Below, piece after piece: positions 11,955 to 23,240 of a stretch of DNA of 64,000 nucleotides. Under the pieces are notes generated by a model. That model saw only the letters and a program-made list of their open reading frames with translations. It ran no database searches and was not told the DNA's origin. This DNA is from Nymphaea colorata (lineage: Eukaryota > Streptophyta > Magnoliopsida > Nymphaeales > Nymphaeaceae). A program made the position numbers and the translations under genes. The DNA lies in assembly GCF_008831285.2 (NCBI RefSeq), contig NC_045139.1:1468204-1532203 (forward strand), read 5' to 3'. Each line of letters opens with the position of its first letter. Position 1 is the first letter of the stretch.

Positions 11955-12138
11955 CAAGGTGAAGCCAGGATTTTTTTTAGGGTCGGGCCAAGACGATTTG
12001 TGGGCCGGGTTAGGGTTGGGTCAAGAGGAGCGACCGGTCGAACCAAACTAAAAAAATTTAATTTTTTCAATATAATTTTTTTTTTCCTGAGGTAACCCGG
12101 GCCATGGCCACGACGAGCCCCCCCTCCCTTCGCCCCTG
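11955..12138 (+). mobile_element. 184-bp hAT-like MITE (CAGGGGCGAAG family)
   Basis: The element interrupts spacer sequence that is continuous in cassette copy 2 (around 26510-26520). Flanks are TTTACAAG (11947-11954) and TGTACAAG (12139-12146), an 8-bp duplication with one mismatch. It starts CAAGGTGAAGCCAGG, and the reverse complement of its end is CAGGGGCGAAGGGAGG. Related copies lie at 48263-48455 and inside pseudogene F2 (51193-51376, also 184 bp). Confidence 0.78.
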
Positions 12139-14393
12139 TGTACAAGGACTTCCATATGGAAAGACGCTACTGAAATGTTTCCAAAGAAACAACGGACAAG
12201 GTGCTAGAGCTTATTAAAGAGTTAAGTACTCGAATCCACCAATATTTTTTCGATTTCTTGTCTTTGTCATTATTTTATAATATAAACAATGCATCAGGAC
12301 ATTCATAAAAAGGCTGATGTAGATTCAATGCATGAATAAGGGATATTAATTGCGTAATTGTCAAGTCTATTGAACTTGAAAAGGAGATTATATTTAAAAA
12401 TCAGCTTTTAATTGTTGAAGAAGTTGAAGGTATCGCTATTTTTCCATATGCTACGAGAAATTAACCGAACATCATATAAATTGGGGGATACCATGGGCTG
12501 AGGTGAGACAGCAAGATAGTATAATGAAAAGATGAAGAATGTGTTGAACTAATACTAGTTGCTGTTTATGGAACGTAAACAACGGCTGCGTGGACACTAA
12601 ATATGGCCATGGAAATCTTACCTTGGCAGACGCCCGGGCACATCATTTATGGGCAAAAAAATGTGGAAAAGATGTACATTCAAGCCCACCCTATTTTTGG
12701 CTGTAAACCAGGAATGCCGCCTACGTTACTGAACTTCTGAGTCATAACAGACATGTGTTCGCAGTACCCCTTAACATAGCTCAAAATTCAATTTAAGCAA
12801 CTAACTGGCTTTACAGTATCCATTAACTTTGGTAAAAGTTCAATTTAAACGACTAACTGCTGCTCAACTTAGTAAGTAGGAGGTTGTCTCCGACCATCCA
12901 AGCAGGAACCAAAGCCCCCCTCCATTCCACTCGCACGTACATTGGTCTAGATCTACATCAATATCAGGCAATAAGATCTCTACATGCATCAACTTGCACA
13001 TAAGGACCCACTCCTTTTGAAAGTACAAGAACATAGCCCCCGCGGGTCACACGAATATGTGCCACATAACATGTCCCAACCTACCCATTTGAGCCAACTG
13101 CTGCTCAACTTGAAAAGAGAAATTAATTGAGAATTGTGAGTTCCGTAATTTAGCCAATAAATTAGGCCTATAAATGGAAATTTTTTTATATATGTTTCTA
13201 TCTATAGATAACAAGACCGAGTTGCGTGCACCACCCCGATGCACACAATGCATTTTTGGAGCATCTTTTTCCATTTAAATAAAGAAATGGATATTTTGTA
13301 GGAGGGCTTTATCTTTGGCAGACCATGCACACTCCTGTAGTTTCAAAGCCCTCTGGACCATATAACCAAAGATTTTGCTTCTTTCATATTAGTTCATCTA
13401 ATGAATGGAGTGCGAAAATATGAGCAAAATAGACCTGGTATGTCAAAGTAAAAGCCCTCTTATAAAAACAAAATCTGTAAAGAAAAATAAAATTCCTAAA
13501 ATTCTTCTTTCTTTTTCAAAAATAGCTAAAAATAGTACCCCTCATAATTATGTTGGTGCAAACAATGGGGTCGAGCTTGTGTGTGTTGGGGCCAAGCTAC
13601 CCGCACCGGCACCGGCACCCGCACCCCGCATTCAGGTGACATAGCCTACAACTCTAGCGATCCCCTTTAAAAGTAGATCGGAGTTGCATACACCCCACAA
13701 CAAATATGTGCTAAAGGAGTTTTGGGTATTTTGTTTCTTTTTAAAAAGGAATTAGATATTTTTATAAATTTAGTTTTGCAATTTCCATCTCTTTACATGA
13801 CAATGAGTTGCGTGCACCAGGGTGGTGCACAAAATATATTGTATGCACTAGAAAAAATAGGAGAGAGTTGATGTACTTACAAAATTTTCAGCAAGAAATG
13901 TCTTTTTTAATACTTTTACTTTTTCACTACTACTTTTTTTTTTATTTCGTAGGAGGCTCCACTTTTTACTGATCAGAGTTATTTCTTATCATTATACACT
14001 CTAATGCACATTTTTTTGTGCACACAGAAGTGCATATATAACTCTTCATAGGAGACATGGGCACATTCTTCTGATCATTTGTCATCCCACGGGATGTTGC
14101 ACATAACCAGTTTGATCTCGTCTTAAAACAAGTCATCTTGTCATATTCATCAGCCCATGACCCAAACTCTTTGTTTGTTGAGAGATATTGAGGTTCATTT
14201 ATAGGCCTTAAGTCTTTTCTGAAACCCAATCTCTGCTAGTAAACAGAACAGTGTAGATGTGAACTCAACTACTCTCAACTACTCATGCAGTTTGAGGCAC
14301 ATCGATCGATCCTTTTATTGGAAGACAGCAAACGAAGAAGACACATCACATCTACGAGCTTACAAGCAGCCATTACAAACCCAAGTGCATGCT

Positions 14394-14399
14394 TTTATT
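14394..14399 (-). terminator. Polyadenylation signal AATAAA of gene D
   Basis: AATAAA on the minus strand in the context AATAAAAGCATGCACTTGGG, repeated downstream of E and G (40674-40679) and in similar form downstream of H1 (53497-53502). Confidence 0.6.
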
Positions 14400-14492
14400 T
14401 TAGGCGCCCAGATTAAGATGCACTACTGCATAACTACAGAGAGGGAGCCATGGAGGTCGCAGAGCCAAGCGATCAACAGACTCTCAGCCTAG

Positions 14493-15456
14493 CTAGTTCC
14501 CTGCCTGCACAAACTCAGCATACTTCTCGGCTGAGCAGCACCTGAAACCGCAGTAATGAAGGCAGTATGGTGGACGCCCGTAAGGGGGGAATCGAGGTCC
14601 AGGTACATAGATATGTGCAGACTGAGAAAAGGCAGCAAACTCTTCCGCAGAGCAGCAGCTTTTGCCACAGAGATGTGGGCACGGTGGGAAGTCGCGGCCA
14701 TACCCATATGGGAATTTGGCGTGACCGGCGCCCGCTACATTGGTGTCCTTGTTATCTGCAGCCAGAAAAGAGTGTTACAGATGATTTGGTCCACATAAAG
14801 ACGGAAAAAAATAAAAGAATCTGCAAATGCTGTTTGTGAATGTGTGCCAAGAAAACTAGAAAGGGAAAGAAGAAGAAGAAGAAGAAGAAGAAGGAAGCAC
14901 TTTGGATGGATTATAATGATACAAGGGAGTGAGTTGGATGAAGATGCCTCTTTCAATGCATCCATGAATAAGAAAGAATCCTCCATAAGCCGTCAACCAT
15001 GTGTTACGGTTAGCCTAAAAGAAATTAAAACAGATCTTAAACTAAAAAAGGCACGAAAATGCATTTTACTGTATTTTCATCTGCAAAGAAGCACCGAAGA
15101 GAGTGAATCTAGAAGGGAGAAAATTTTACGAGTAAAAATAGAAAGAAGGGAACACATTTGATGCCCTTGCTTGATGCACATAGTAAAAATGAGCATTATA
15201 CATTTCAAATTTAAGAAAACGCAAGCCCCTGTACATAAACAAACAAAATAGAATGTACAAATGTGAGCAAAAGCCACAAACAAGGAATGCACAACCAACA
15301 ACACAATTCCAGATGCAAACGATCTACAATTTCCCACAGGAAGATAAACTAAGCCGAATCAGAAACCTACTGAAAGTAAGACGACAGACGTGCTCACCGC
15401 AGCAAATAAAATCACCATGCTCATAAACAGACTATACTTATAATAAGAAAGCAATG

Positions 15457-15504
<48 letters not shown>

Positions 15505-15731
15505 CTGTGTGTGTGATTATGTGAGCTTGTGCGTGCATGCATTCATGGTTGTGTGTGAATGCAAATGAGTATAACAAGTATTTCGAGAGTAATAAATGAC
15601 CAGACCAGCTTGCAGACACGAGGGACAGGAGAGGAGAAGTTCACCTGGCTTCTATTCCAAGTCACAAGCGTAGACTTGGAAGAAGAGCAAGAAAGCAAAG
15701 ATAATGGGAGGGCAAGCCTGCTCAGGGCCAT
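14493..15731 (-). pseudogene. Gene D: two-motif Gly/Cys-rich secreted protein, first exon broken
   Basis: Exon 2 (14493-14755) is fully open and reads an acidic/Gly linker, CPHLCGKSCCSAEEFAAFSQ, a Pro/Tyr/Arg-rich linker, then CLHYCGFRCCSAEKYAEFVQ and AGN-stop. Exon 1 (15645-15731) is 87 nt where the paralogue G has 88. One base is missing after codon 9, which shifts the signal peptide out of frame. In the original frame there is also a TAG where G has GAG (Glu). Read literally, splicing gives a truncated product that stops 7 codons into exon 2. The 889-nt intron and TATA box are kept. This could be a recent pseudogene or an assembly error in exon 1. Two independent lesions favour the former. 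Confidence 0.82.
15463..15502. repeat. (CT)n microsatellite, 40 bp, in the gene D intron
   Basis: Pure CT tract on the plus strand, followed by (GT)n. It lies about 140 bp from the exon 1 donor of gene D. Confidence 0.95.
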
Positions 15732-15809
15732 GCTTAACTGGTATGACTAGCTAGCTAGCTAGAGAAGGAGGAGGGAACTCGGTATGAGTTTCAGGCACCT
15801 GCATCTCTC

Positions 15810-15819
15810 CTATTTATAG
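15810..15819 (-). promoter_or_regulatory. TATA box of gene D (CTATAAATAG)
   Basis: Same decamer as in the intact paralogues, 79 bp from the ATG. It is kept although the first exon is broken. Confidence 0.7.
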
Positions 15820-16039
15820 GGTTTCAATGGGATACTTGTGTGACGAGTTGGGACATTGTGTATTTTACCTACGTATACACTTGCGGTAGGAAGCTTATCG
15901 CTACTAGATCTTATCATGGCACCAAAAATATGTTGGCCCATACCTTCAACATTTAATATTATACCACTTATCCTTACCCTCTCTCTGAAAAAAATAAATA
16001 AATAAATAAATAATCTAAGATATAAGAACGATTATATTT

Positions 16040-17720
16040 ACTTTCATACCCAAACATGCATGAGACGATAAATAAATATGAAATAACAAATAAATATGAG
16101 ATAATGGGTGTAAGTTAACAAAAAATTTATGAGATAATAAAATAATAGTGAGATGTATAAGATGATGCTAAATACAACTATGAGATAATAAAATATTTAT
16201 GAGATAATGAGATAATGTTATGAGCGACACAAGAAAAGGAAAACTGTTTTTTTGCTGCTTAAAGGGGTATATTAGTCATAATAATATACATATACAAATT
16301 ATAAAATTTACTTTTATCGAATCCTCAAATCGTTTGAGGTTTTTTTTTCTACAAAAATTTTTCTTTTGTATTGATCATGAACATTTTTTGTCATTATTAA
16401 AATAACACATAAACTTTTATACACTGGAACAACATATATATCCAGCTTTGCGTTCAAAGCATTACTGACGGCCAGAATTCTCGGGCCTAGTGGAGGTAGA
16501 GCCAGTGGCTTGCTGGGGGCCATCGCCCCTCTTGATATTTTGAAAAACACAATTTCACCTACTAAAAGTAAAAAAAAAAATCATTTGACATGTGTAAAAA
16601 TTTTGGATAACATATTAAAACAAATATAAAAATCTTAGATTCATTTTAAAAATAAATAAGCCTCCGACATGGCAGCTTTACTATAATTCAATGAACCCTC
16701 TAAAGGATTTTTATCTCTTTCTTTTTTTTTTCTCTCTCTCTTCTCTCTATGCCTCTCCTCTACCTCACCCATGTCAAAGAGCGAAGCTTAGCTTATAAGA
16801 CAGGAGACATGAGATGAAGCACGTCTACTACTTGATTTTAGTGGGTGTTGTTAGTCCTTGTGGTGTTTGAGATAGAGTTGAAGGCTCTCAGAAAATGAGC
16901 CATGCAAACACACGATTGTTGGAAGGTGGGGCTTTCAAACTTAAATAGATGTGAACTTTTTTGTACTTTGTTACTGCCAATTTATGCATAGTTATATTCA
17001 GGAGCTTGGGTTTCACCTATATGTTTAGTAGAAGGAAATCAAGGAGGCTGTTAGTTCATTCAATGTCTGAAAATAAATTCTATATACTACTTTGTGTACA
17101 TAATGAGTGTACCCTAGATGTAGACATTATTATCAATATGTATATTTCTTTTTATGTCCAAACATTACATACACATGTGCATGAGATAACAAATAGGTAT
17201 AAAATTACAATTAAGTATGAGATAATATGTATGAGACAATAAAAAGATTTATGAGATAATGAACAGATGTTTAAAGTACGGTAAACATAAATATAAGATA
17301 GTGTTTATGTGATAACAAAAAATTTATGAGATAACAAATAGATTTATGAGATAATGCTAAGCATAAGTATGAGACAAATGTTTATGAGATAATAAATTTA
17401 TAAGATAACATGCAGATGATGAGATAATGCTAAACATAATTATAAGATAAAAAAATATTTATGAGAAAATGAGATAACGCTATGACCACGATAAAAAAAT
17501 GAAAACGCTTTTTTACTATTTAGATGAACATATTAGTTATAACAATATGCATATACAAACTAATGAATTTCACTTTTATCGAATCCTCAAATCTTATTTT
17601 TGTAGTTTTCTTTTTTGTCCCTACAAAAAGTTTCTTTTTGTATTAAACATAGACATTTTTTGTCATTATTAAAATGACACATGAAATTTCACACATGAAG
17701 ACGACGTATATAACAAGCTT
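16040..17720. repeat. Duplicated AT-rich segment with many TGAGATAA motifs
   Basis: Two related stretches (about 16050-16450 and 17190-17720) are rich in ATGAGATAAT and AAATTTATGAGATAA words. They share a right half containing TTTTATCGAATCCTCAAATC and TTTGTCATTATTAAAAT. The stretch between them (about 16480-17180) is non-coding, with a decayed element near 16490-16680. No gene is seen. Confidence 0.6.
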
Positions 17721-18064
17721 CGTCAGTGTCTAAGGGGCCTGGTTATTATGAAAAAGTTAAGTTTTTACAACTGCAAAGGTGGTTATATGTGCAGGCCAAT
17801 GTGTATGACACCTACCCCTAAGAGTGGGACAAAACTATACTGAAAGTGTGTGAGGGGTCCACATTTCATGCATTGGGGGCTGTGCATGGTGTTCCAAGAT
17901 AAACTTAACCACACATTAAATATTTACCTAAACCATTAGGTCCATGAGTGAATTGCATCTTACCCCCAAGACATTCTCGGCCCCAAAGAATTTAGAAATA
18001 ATGAGGTTTATAGAGGTCCAAAAGTCAATTGCTCAAGTATGATCACTTGGAGGACTGTTCAAGG

Positions 18065-18235
18065 AGCCGAACTAACTCAAGCTCGACTTGAACTTGCTCA
18101 ATAAGCTTGACTCGAACTCGACTCGAACTCGACTCATTGATTAAACGAGTCGACTTTGAGTTAAGAAATGAACTCGACAACCTAAATGAGTCGAGCTCGA
18201 GTTAAGTAGGCTCGGCTTGGTTAAACTCGGTTAAA
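18065..18235. repeat. Palindrome-rich CGAGTCGAG repeat element
   Basis: Alternating runs of CTCGACTCGAACTCG and its complement GAGTCGAGCTCGAG make the segment able to fold on itself. Similar words recur at about 38800-38990 and 57520-57620, so this looks like a dispersed non-autonomous element. The ends are not clear. Confidence 0.5.
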
Positions 18236-18509
18236 CTCAAAAAAGAAAAATATATAAAATAAGTCTCAATAAAATTATTAAAAAAAGTAGATTGCTGAAA
18301 TGGGTATGCATGTGATTGGTATATGGAAGGTTCTTTCAAGACACTCGAGGCAAGATCGGGCTAGCACAACTCTGCCTGAACTCGCTTGTGAATCGCCCAA
18401 AGATTCACTTGTATGGTTCTTTTAAAAATGAATTATAAAAGTTCAATTACTTGGCTACCTTCAAACACATGAAGCAATAACTTTTTTTGTGTGTATGTGC
18501 CTGTGTGTA

Positions 18510-18560
<51 letters not shown>
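18510..18560. repeat. (CT)n(AT)n microsatellite
   Basis: CT tract passing directly into an AT tract. Confidence 0.95.
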
Positions 18561-18565
<5 letters not shown>

Positions 18566-20221
18566 GTTTGCACCCCCAAAATTTTATTGGTTTTGGAGTG
18601 CTTCATAAAATTGAGTTTTGTTTTGAAATAAGAAAGAAAAGGGACTCGCTCGTCGGTACGAGGATTGACCATTTCCGGTACCTTTATCGGGGGTAATCAA
18701 TCCAATGACTATGTTCATCATTGATGCATTTAATTTTAACATAAACGTCCTTTTGATTGTATATGCAGTGTAGAAAATATTGAAAATTTGATGTTTCAAA
18801 CTTTTGAAAAGACTCTTGAAGAGCTGCTTGAAAATATGAAATGTTTTGAGGAAAAAGTAGAATTAGTAAATATCATTTGAAAAGTTTGTGAAATCATTTT
18901 GAAATCACTTTAGTATTCTCTTAAGACTTTAAGTAGGTTTGAGATTTTGCTCTAATTTGGTTACCACCTATTTAGAGCTCCATCCTATCTTGCTTAAGTT
19001 TTTTTTGAGAGGTGCTTGTGATAATAAGTGAAATAAAGTGAGTGAGAATGCATGGATGCAATGTAACATTCCTACCACAACATTAATGTAAAGTCATTCA
19101 TACCACAACATACATATAAGATTTTGTTGTTATAATTATTATATATAAGAAAGAAAATTTTTTGAAAAGAGTTAGGAATTGTAGACCATCAAGCATGATT
19201 TCAACATTGGGCCATTACTTGGTTTGTGATCTTAATGAAGTTGGTAAATAAAAAGATCGTGAGAGGAGAATGTTAAAAGAATACAAGAGATGAAACAAAG
19301 ATAAAGAAAGACATACATATATGTATACATACCATCACGTATACACATATATGAAAGCTTAAGAGAAAAAAATGTATTAATTTGAAGAGAAAAAGAGTAG
19401 TTTTAGAAGAAAAGAAAAATATACATATGTATATATGGGTATGTATAAGAAATTTTGTAAGTAGAGATATTTGTCTTGAAAAGAGGAATAAAATATTCGA
19501 AAGAGAGGAAATAGAACACATATGCATATACATTCATGCATATATGAAAATTTGTAAAATGAAAAGTGAAAGCATAGAGAAAGAAAGATGGAGGGATCAT
19601 CATGTGTGCACGGACATATATAATATGTATATACATACGTGCCTTCACAAGATTAGAAATCAAAGAATGACTTAAGATTACCATCTTCAAGTTTAATATA
19701 GGCCGGAGGAGGGCTTGGACTCATGCAAGAGTCTAAGCTAAGTCCCTAAAGTCGTATTAGGATACTAGTTTTGAAAATGTTTTGGAAACTATGATTTATA
19801 TATAAACATAGAATGTTATTACTTAGTTATTACAAAGGATATATTTCTTCCATCGTTGGGTATGAAAGCAAACAAGCAATATAACAGTATACTCATTAGG
19901 ATTCCTAATGGGTGATTAGGAAGGAAACTTATATGCAATGACATGAGAATGCATTTTTAATATGTACATATTCGTGAAAGTTTCCTCGGATTGGACAAGT
20001 CCCAACCTCAAAAATTAATATGAAGATAAAAATGAAGAACCCCAGTCCAAACTCTCGTTCTCATCATACATTCACATATAAATGGAAAACCAAACAATTA
20101 TGCATGGGTGATACATAGACAATGTTCAAGGAAGGAAAGAGAGAGAGAGAGAGAGAGAATGATAGGAAGAGAAAGATTCAACTAGGAAGAAAGACATGAT
20201 ATAACTATGAAATGAAGGATT

Positions 20222-20890
20222 ATCTCATCTTTCCATGCTTCCGGTGCACTTGAGTATAGCCTCTTGTCTCTAAGAGAAGATTGAGTGCTATTTCCTTTGG
20301 CCATGGAGAGATAAAGATGAGAAGAAAAAAAATGAAGAAAGGAAGACAATGTTACATTCAATAAAAGAGAAAACATGATTCAATCATGAAATAAAAGATT
20401 ATCTCATCTTTCCATGCTCCTAGTATACTTGAGCATAGTCTCTTGTTTCTAAAAAGAGGTTGACTGTTATCTCCTTTGGCCATGAGGGGATGAAGATAAG
20501 AAAAGAAAATGAAAACAACAACAAGACTATATTCAAGGAAAAGAAATAGCAAGAACATATTAATGAAGAGAAAGAACAACAACAACAAGAATACTTGAAA
20601 GAACATGATTTAATCATAAAATAAAATAACATCTCGTCTTCTCATACTCCCAGTGTATTTGAGCATAGCCTCTTGTCTCTAAAAAGAGGTTGAGTGCTAT
20701 CTCATTTGGCCATAAGGAAAGATGTTGAGTGCTATCTCCTTTGACCATGAGAATATGATGATGAAAAGAGAAAATGAAAACTATCATCTCATCTTCTCAT
20801 GCTCCTAGTGCACTTGAGCATAACCTCTTGTCTCTAAAAAGAGGTTGAGTGTTATCTCCTTTGGCCATGGAGAGATAAAGTCGATAAAAG
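20222..20890. repeat. Four degenerate repeat units of about 110 bp
   Basis: Units begin near 20222, 20400, 20630 and 20786. Each reads ATCTCRTCTT(T/C)(C/T)CAT, then a CACTTGAGCATA-like stretch, CCTCTTGTCTCTAAAAAGAGG, and TATCTCCTTTGGCCAT. Spacers of different length separate the units. The CCTCTT...AAGAGG core can form a 6-bp stem with a 9-nt loop and is disturbed in the first two units. Confidence 0.75.
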
Positions 20891-21279
20891 AAAGAAGAGA
20901 GAAATGAGAGGGATGATGATTACATACCTCTAATGAAAAATGACCTAAGGAAGATGAACACCTTCACTTGAAGATTCCTTTTGAGTGAAGCTCAAAGATG
21001 ATGCCTCCAAGAGGGTTATAGTTTGCTCCAAGTTAGAGGGAAAAATGGAGAGAGGAAGAGGGAGAGAGAGAGAGAACTCAAGAGAAACTCGAAGTTTTCA
21101 AGTGAGAATATACTAGAGTTTCTTCCAAGGGCCAATCTTGCCCGAGGGGAAAAGTGGGTTATTTATTTGGAGCCAAAACCCAAAATTTAAATCTTTTTTA
21201 ATTTCACCTCATTTTCATCAAAATTTCACATAATTTTGAAAAAAAAATGGTTTGAAAATGGATATGATTGGCCATTTTG

Positions 21280-21314
<35 letters not shown>

Positions 21315-21332
21315 GAGTTGGACATTTATCCA

Positions 21333-21545
21333 GCCAAAAAGACCAAAATCGCTTTTTAAAATGAGTTTTTTTGTGAAAATGAGGGGCAAATGAGTCTTAC
21401 CTATCAAAAAGACCAAAACCGCCTTTTGAAAGGAGTTTTTTTTTTTTAAATGAGGGATAAATTGGTCTTACTTATCAAAAAGACCAAAATCACCCTTTAA
21501 AAAGAGTTTTTTTATGAAAAGGAGGGGCAAATGGGTATGAAATGC
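21333..21545. repeat. Three tandem units of about 71 bp
   Basis: Each unit contains AAAAAGACCAAAA(T/C)C, CTTTT-AAA, GAGTTTTTTT and GAGGG(G/A)(C/T)AAAT. Units start near 21333, 21405 and 21475. Confidence 0.75.
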
Positions 21546-22159
21546 TCGATTTGGATCTAAACTTGGGTTTTAGATCTAAAAGTTATATTTTAGATTTGAA
21601 TCTTGCGCCTAAATTTGAGTTTCACGCTTGGATAAAATAAGTTAATTTTTCGAAAACTTTAGGGTGATTATATATATATATAGAATGGCCCACATGAACT
21701 TAGAAGCCCTATTTCATAGCTCGTTCAAGAGATGATAGGCCTATATCAAGACATTTATAAAATGAGAACTTCTTTTTGAAATTATGGCCAAAAGATAAGC
21801 CCTAAGATAGAGATTTCTTTCATTAAACAAGTTGGATTTGAAAGTAATTATATCTTTTGAGAGCTATGTTCAAGATGCTGCAATCAAAATGTACATTCAT
21901 ATTAATCAGTACTAGACAAGACCACCACATGTAATAAGAAGCTTTTGTCTGCCATGTTATTTGTTATATCTATGATCGACCTTGATTTACATCACCATAT
22001 GGTAAGCCTAGTGTACCACCCAATAGTGCAGAAATCCATCCACATGGGGATTTGAACTCATTTAATGATCCCATTCCAAATTGGCAAACTTCTTGATACA
22101 TAAATTTCATAGCACATGGACATTTTTTTTCTGGTTTTAAGAAAGAAACTTAAACCTTT

Positions 22160-22191
22160 TATATATATATATATATACGCACGCGCGTGCG

Positions 22192-22261
<70 letters not shown>
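22160..22261. repeat. 102-bp perfectly alternating purine-pyrimidine tract
   Basis: (TA)n passes into ACGCACGCGCGTGCGCAC, then (AC)n, then (AT)n, with no break in purine/pyrimidine alternation. The centre (22178-22191) is a 14-bp palindrome, CGCACGCGCGTGCG. Confidence 0.9.
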
Positions 22262-22263
<2 letters not shown>

Positions 22264-22289
22264 GGATTTGGATTTTTCATTTTTGTGTA

Positions 22290-22600
22290 GTGTATTAAAG
22301 AAACTCATTCAAACGTTGCAACGCCAAAACGTCAAATTCAAAAGGAAACAGCTATGATGATATTGAAAGCAATCCTTGAAATGTTGCAACGTCTAATTCA
22401 AGAAGAACCAACTGTGACGTCGATGAAAGGGCAACGTCTCACAGCTATGGCAATATTAAAGAAAATCATTCAACCCATAGCTATGGCGATATTAAAGGAA
22501 AACATTGAGACATTGCAACGCCAGATTCAAGAGGAACCAGCTATGGCGTCGACAACTGTAAGAAAAGAGCAACGTCTCACTTAAATGCAAAGTGGAAAAG
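22290..22600 (+). repeat. Imperfect repeats with an in-frame repetitive ORF
   Basis: Units containing TATTAAAG, TTGCAACG and ATTCAAGAGGAACCAGC recur with a spacing of roughly 90 bp. An open frame at 22354-22584 reads the units in one phase, giving repeated ILK-x3-E-x-LQR-x-IQEEP. There is no promoter, intron or known domain. It is more likely a decayed repeat than a gene. Confidence 0.45.
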
Positions 22601-22984
22601 GAAAATGCAACGTCCCACTCAGCTTCCTCCAGCGCAACGTCATTCTATTGTGACATCAACAACAGCAAATGGAAAGTGTAAATCCAACGATCAAATAAAT
22701 TCTGGTCTGGTTCACGTTTCTCAAACTGAAGCATTAGGAGGATAAGAGAAAAAGAAAGATCATAATAATTCTGATATGGAGCGTTAGAGAAAAGATTTGA
22801 TATAATCAGTATCATTATGACTCCTGTTGCTTTATATATTTGTATTGTTAGACAGGAAACAACAATAAGAACAACGGCAAGAAAGCCTTTCCTGGTGTGG
22901 ACATAGGTTCTTTTGAACTGAACCAGGTAAAACCTTGTCTTCTTTCTTTTTGCCTCTCTTTCCTTATTTTTTCTCTTTATAGTG

Positions 22985-23240
22985 TTTGCATAAGCTTGTA
23001 TCAGTTTTATATCAAGGCTCATAAGAAAAACAGGAAAAGTACGGTTTTGTATGGCTAGGTTAGAAGAAGTACAAGTTATTGGCAACAGTACGAAAGAGCA
23101 AAACGAGAGAGAGCCTTGAATACGGGTGTGAACCACTTACCTGCGCAAGTTGATTTGAATATCATGCTTTCTTTCACTTAATTTACTAAATATGATCATA
23201 TGTTTTCTCTCCTTCTTAGCATAACGGGCCGAAGATTAGT
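22985..23240. repeat. Dispersed segment, second copy at about 39898-40155
   Basis: Both contain AGCTTGTATCAGTTTTATAT, AAGTTGATTTGAATATCATG and TTAATTTACTAAATAT in the same order with similar spacing. The copy here directly precedes a short stretch resembling the intron of the two-motif genes, then cassette copy 2. Confidence 0.65.

Larger units (their letters stand above)
11190..14480. other. Spacer between gene A and gene D; no gene seen
   Basis: About 3.3 kb of spacer shared with cassette copies 2 and 3 (for example the stretch near 12550-12600 recurs at 27000-27050 and 37960-38010). It holds a (CT)n tract near 11532-11550, one 184-bp MITE (11955-12138) and a short CACCGG/CACCCG-rich run at 13598-13627 found only in this copy. 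No frame has features of a plant gene. Confidence 0.7.
8848..15095. repeat. Array 1, cassette copy 1 (genes A and D plus spacers)
   Basis: Sequence from about 8848 (GGTGGACCATTAGAAAAAAG) reappears from about 23290, and from about 9290 it also reappears from about 29728. The three copies run in the same orientation and share the spacers, the one-motif gene and the two-motif gene. Copy 1 is collinear with copy 2 to about 15095, inside the intron of gene D, where copy 2 ends. Differences between copies are substitutions, short indels, microsatellite length and transposon insertions. Confidence 0.85.
17721..20200. other. Gene-free AT-rich stretch
   Basis: It contains a segment dense in CTCGACTCGAACTCG-type words (about 18065-18235), a CT/AT microsatellite at 18510-18560, and low-complexity AT sequence with many CATATATG words at 19300-19640. 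Frames in it are short and lack gene features. Confidence 0.6.

Noticed and set aside
20222-21545. Repeat arrays resembling a CRISPR
   Set aside because: Units are long and degenerate, spacers are irregular, and the genome is that of a plant.
22645-23136. 163-codon minus-strand frame
   Set aside because: It covers a dispersed repeat whose second copy (39871-40065 region) breaks the frame, and no domain is seen.
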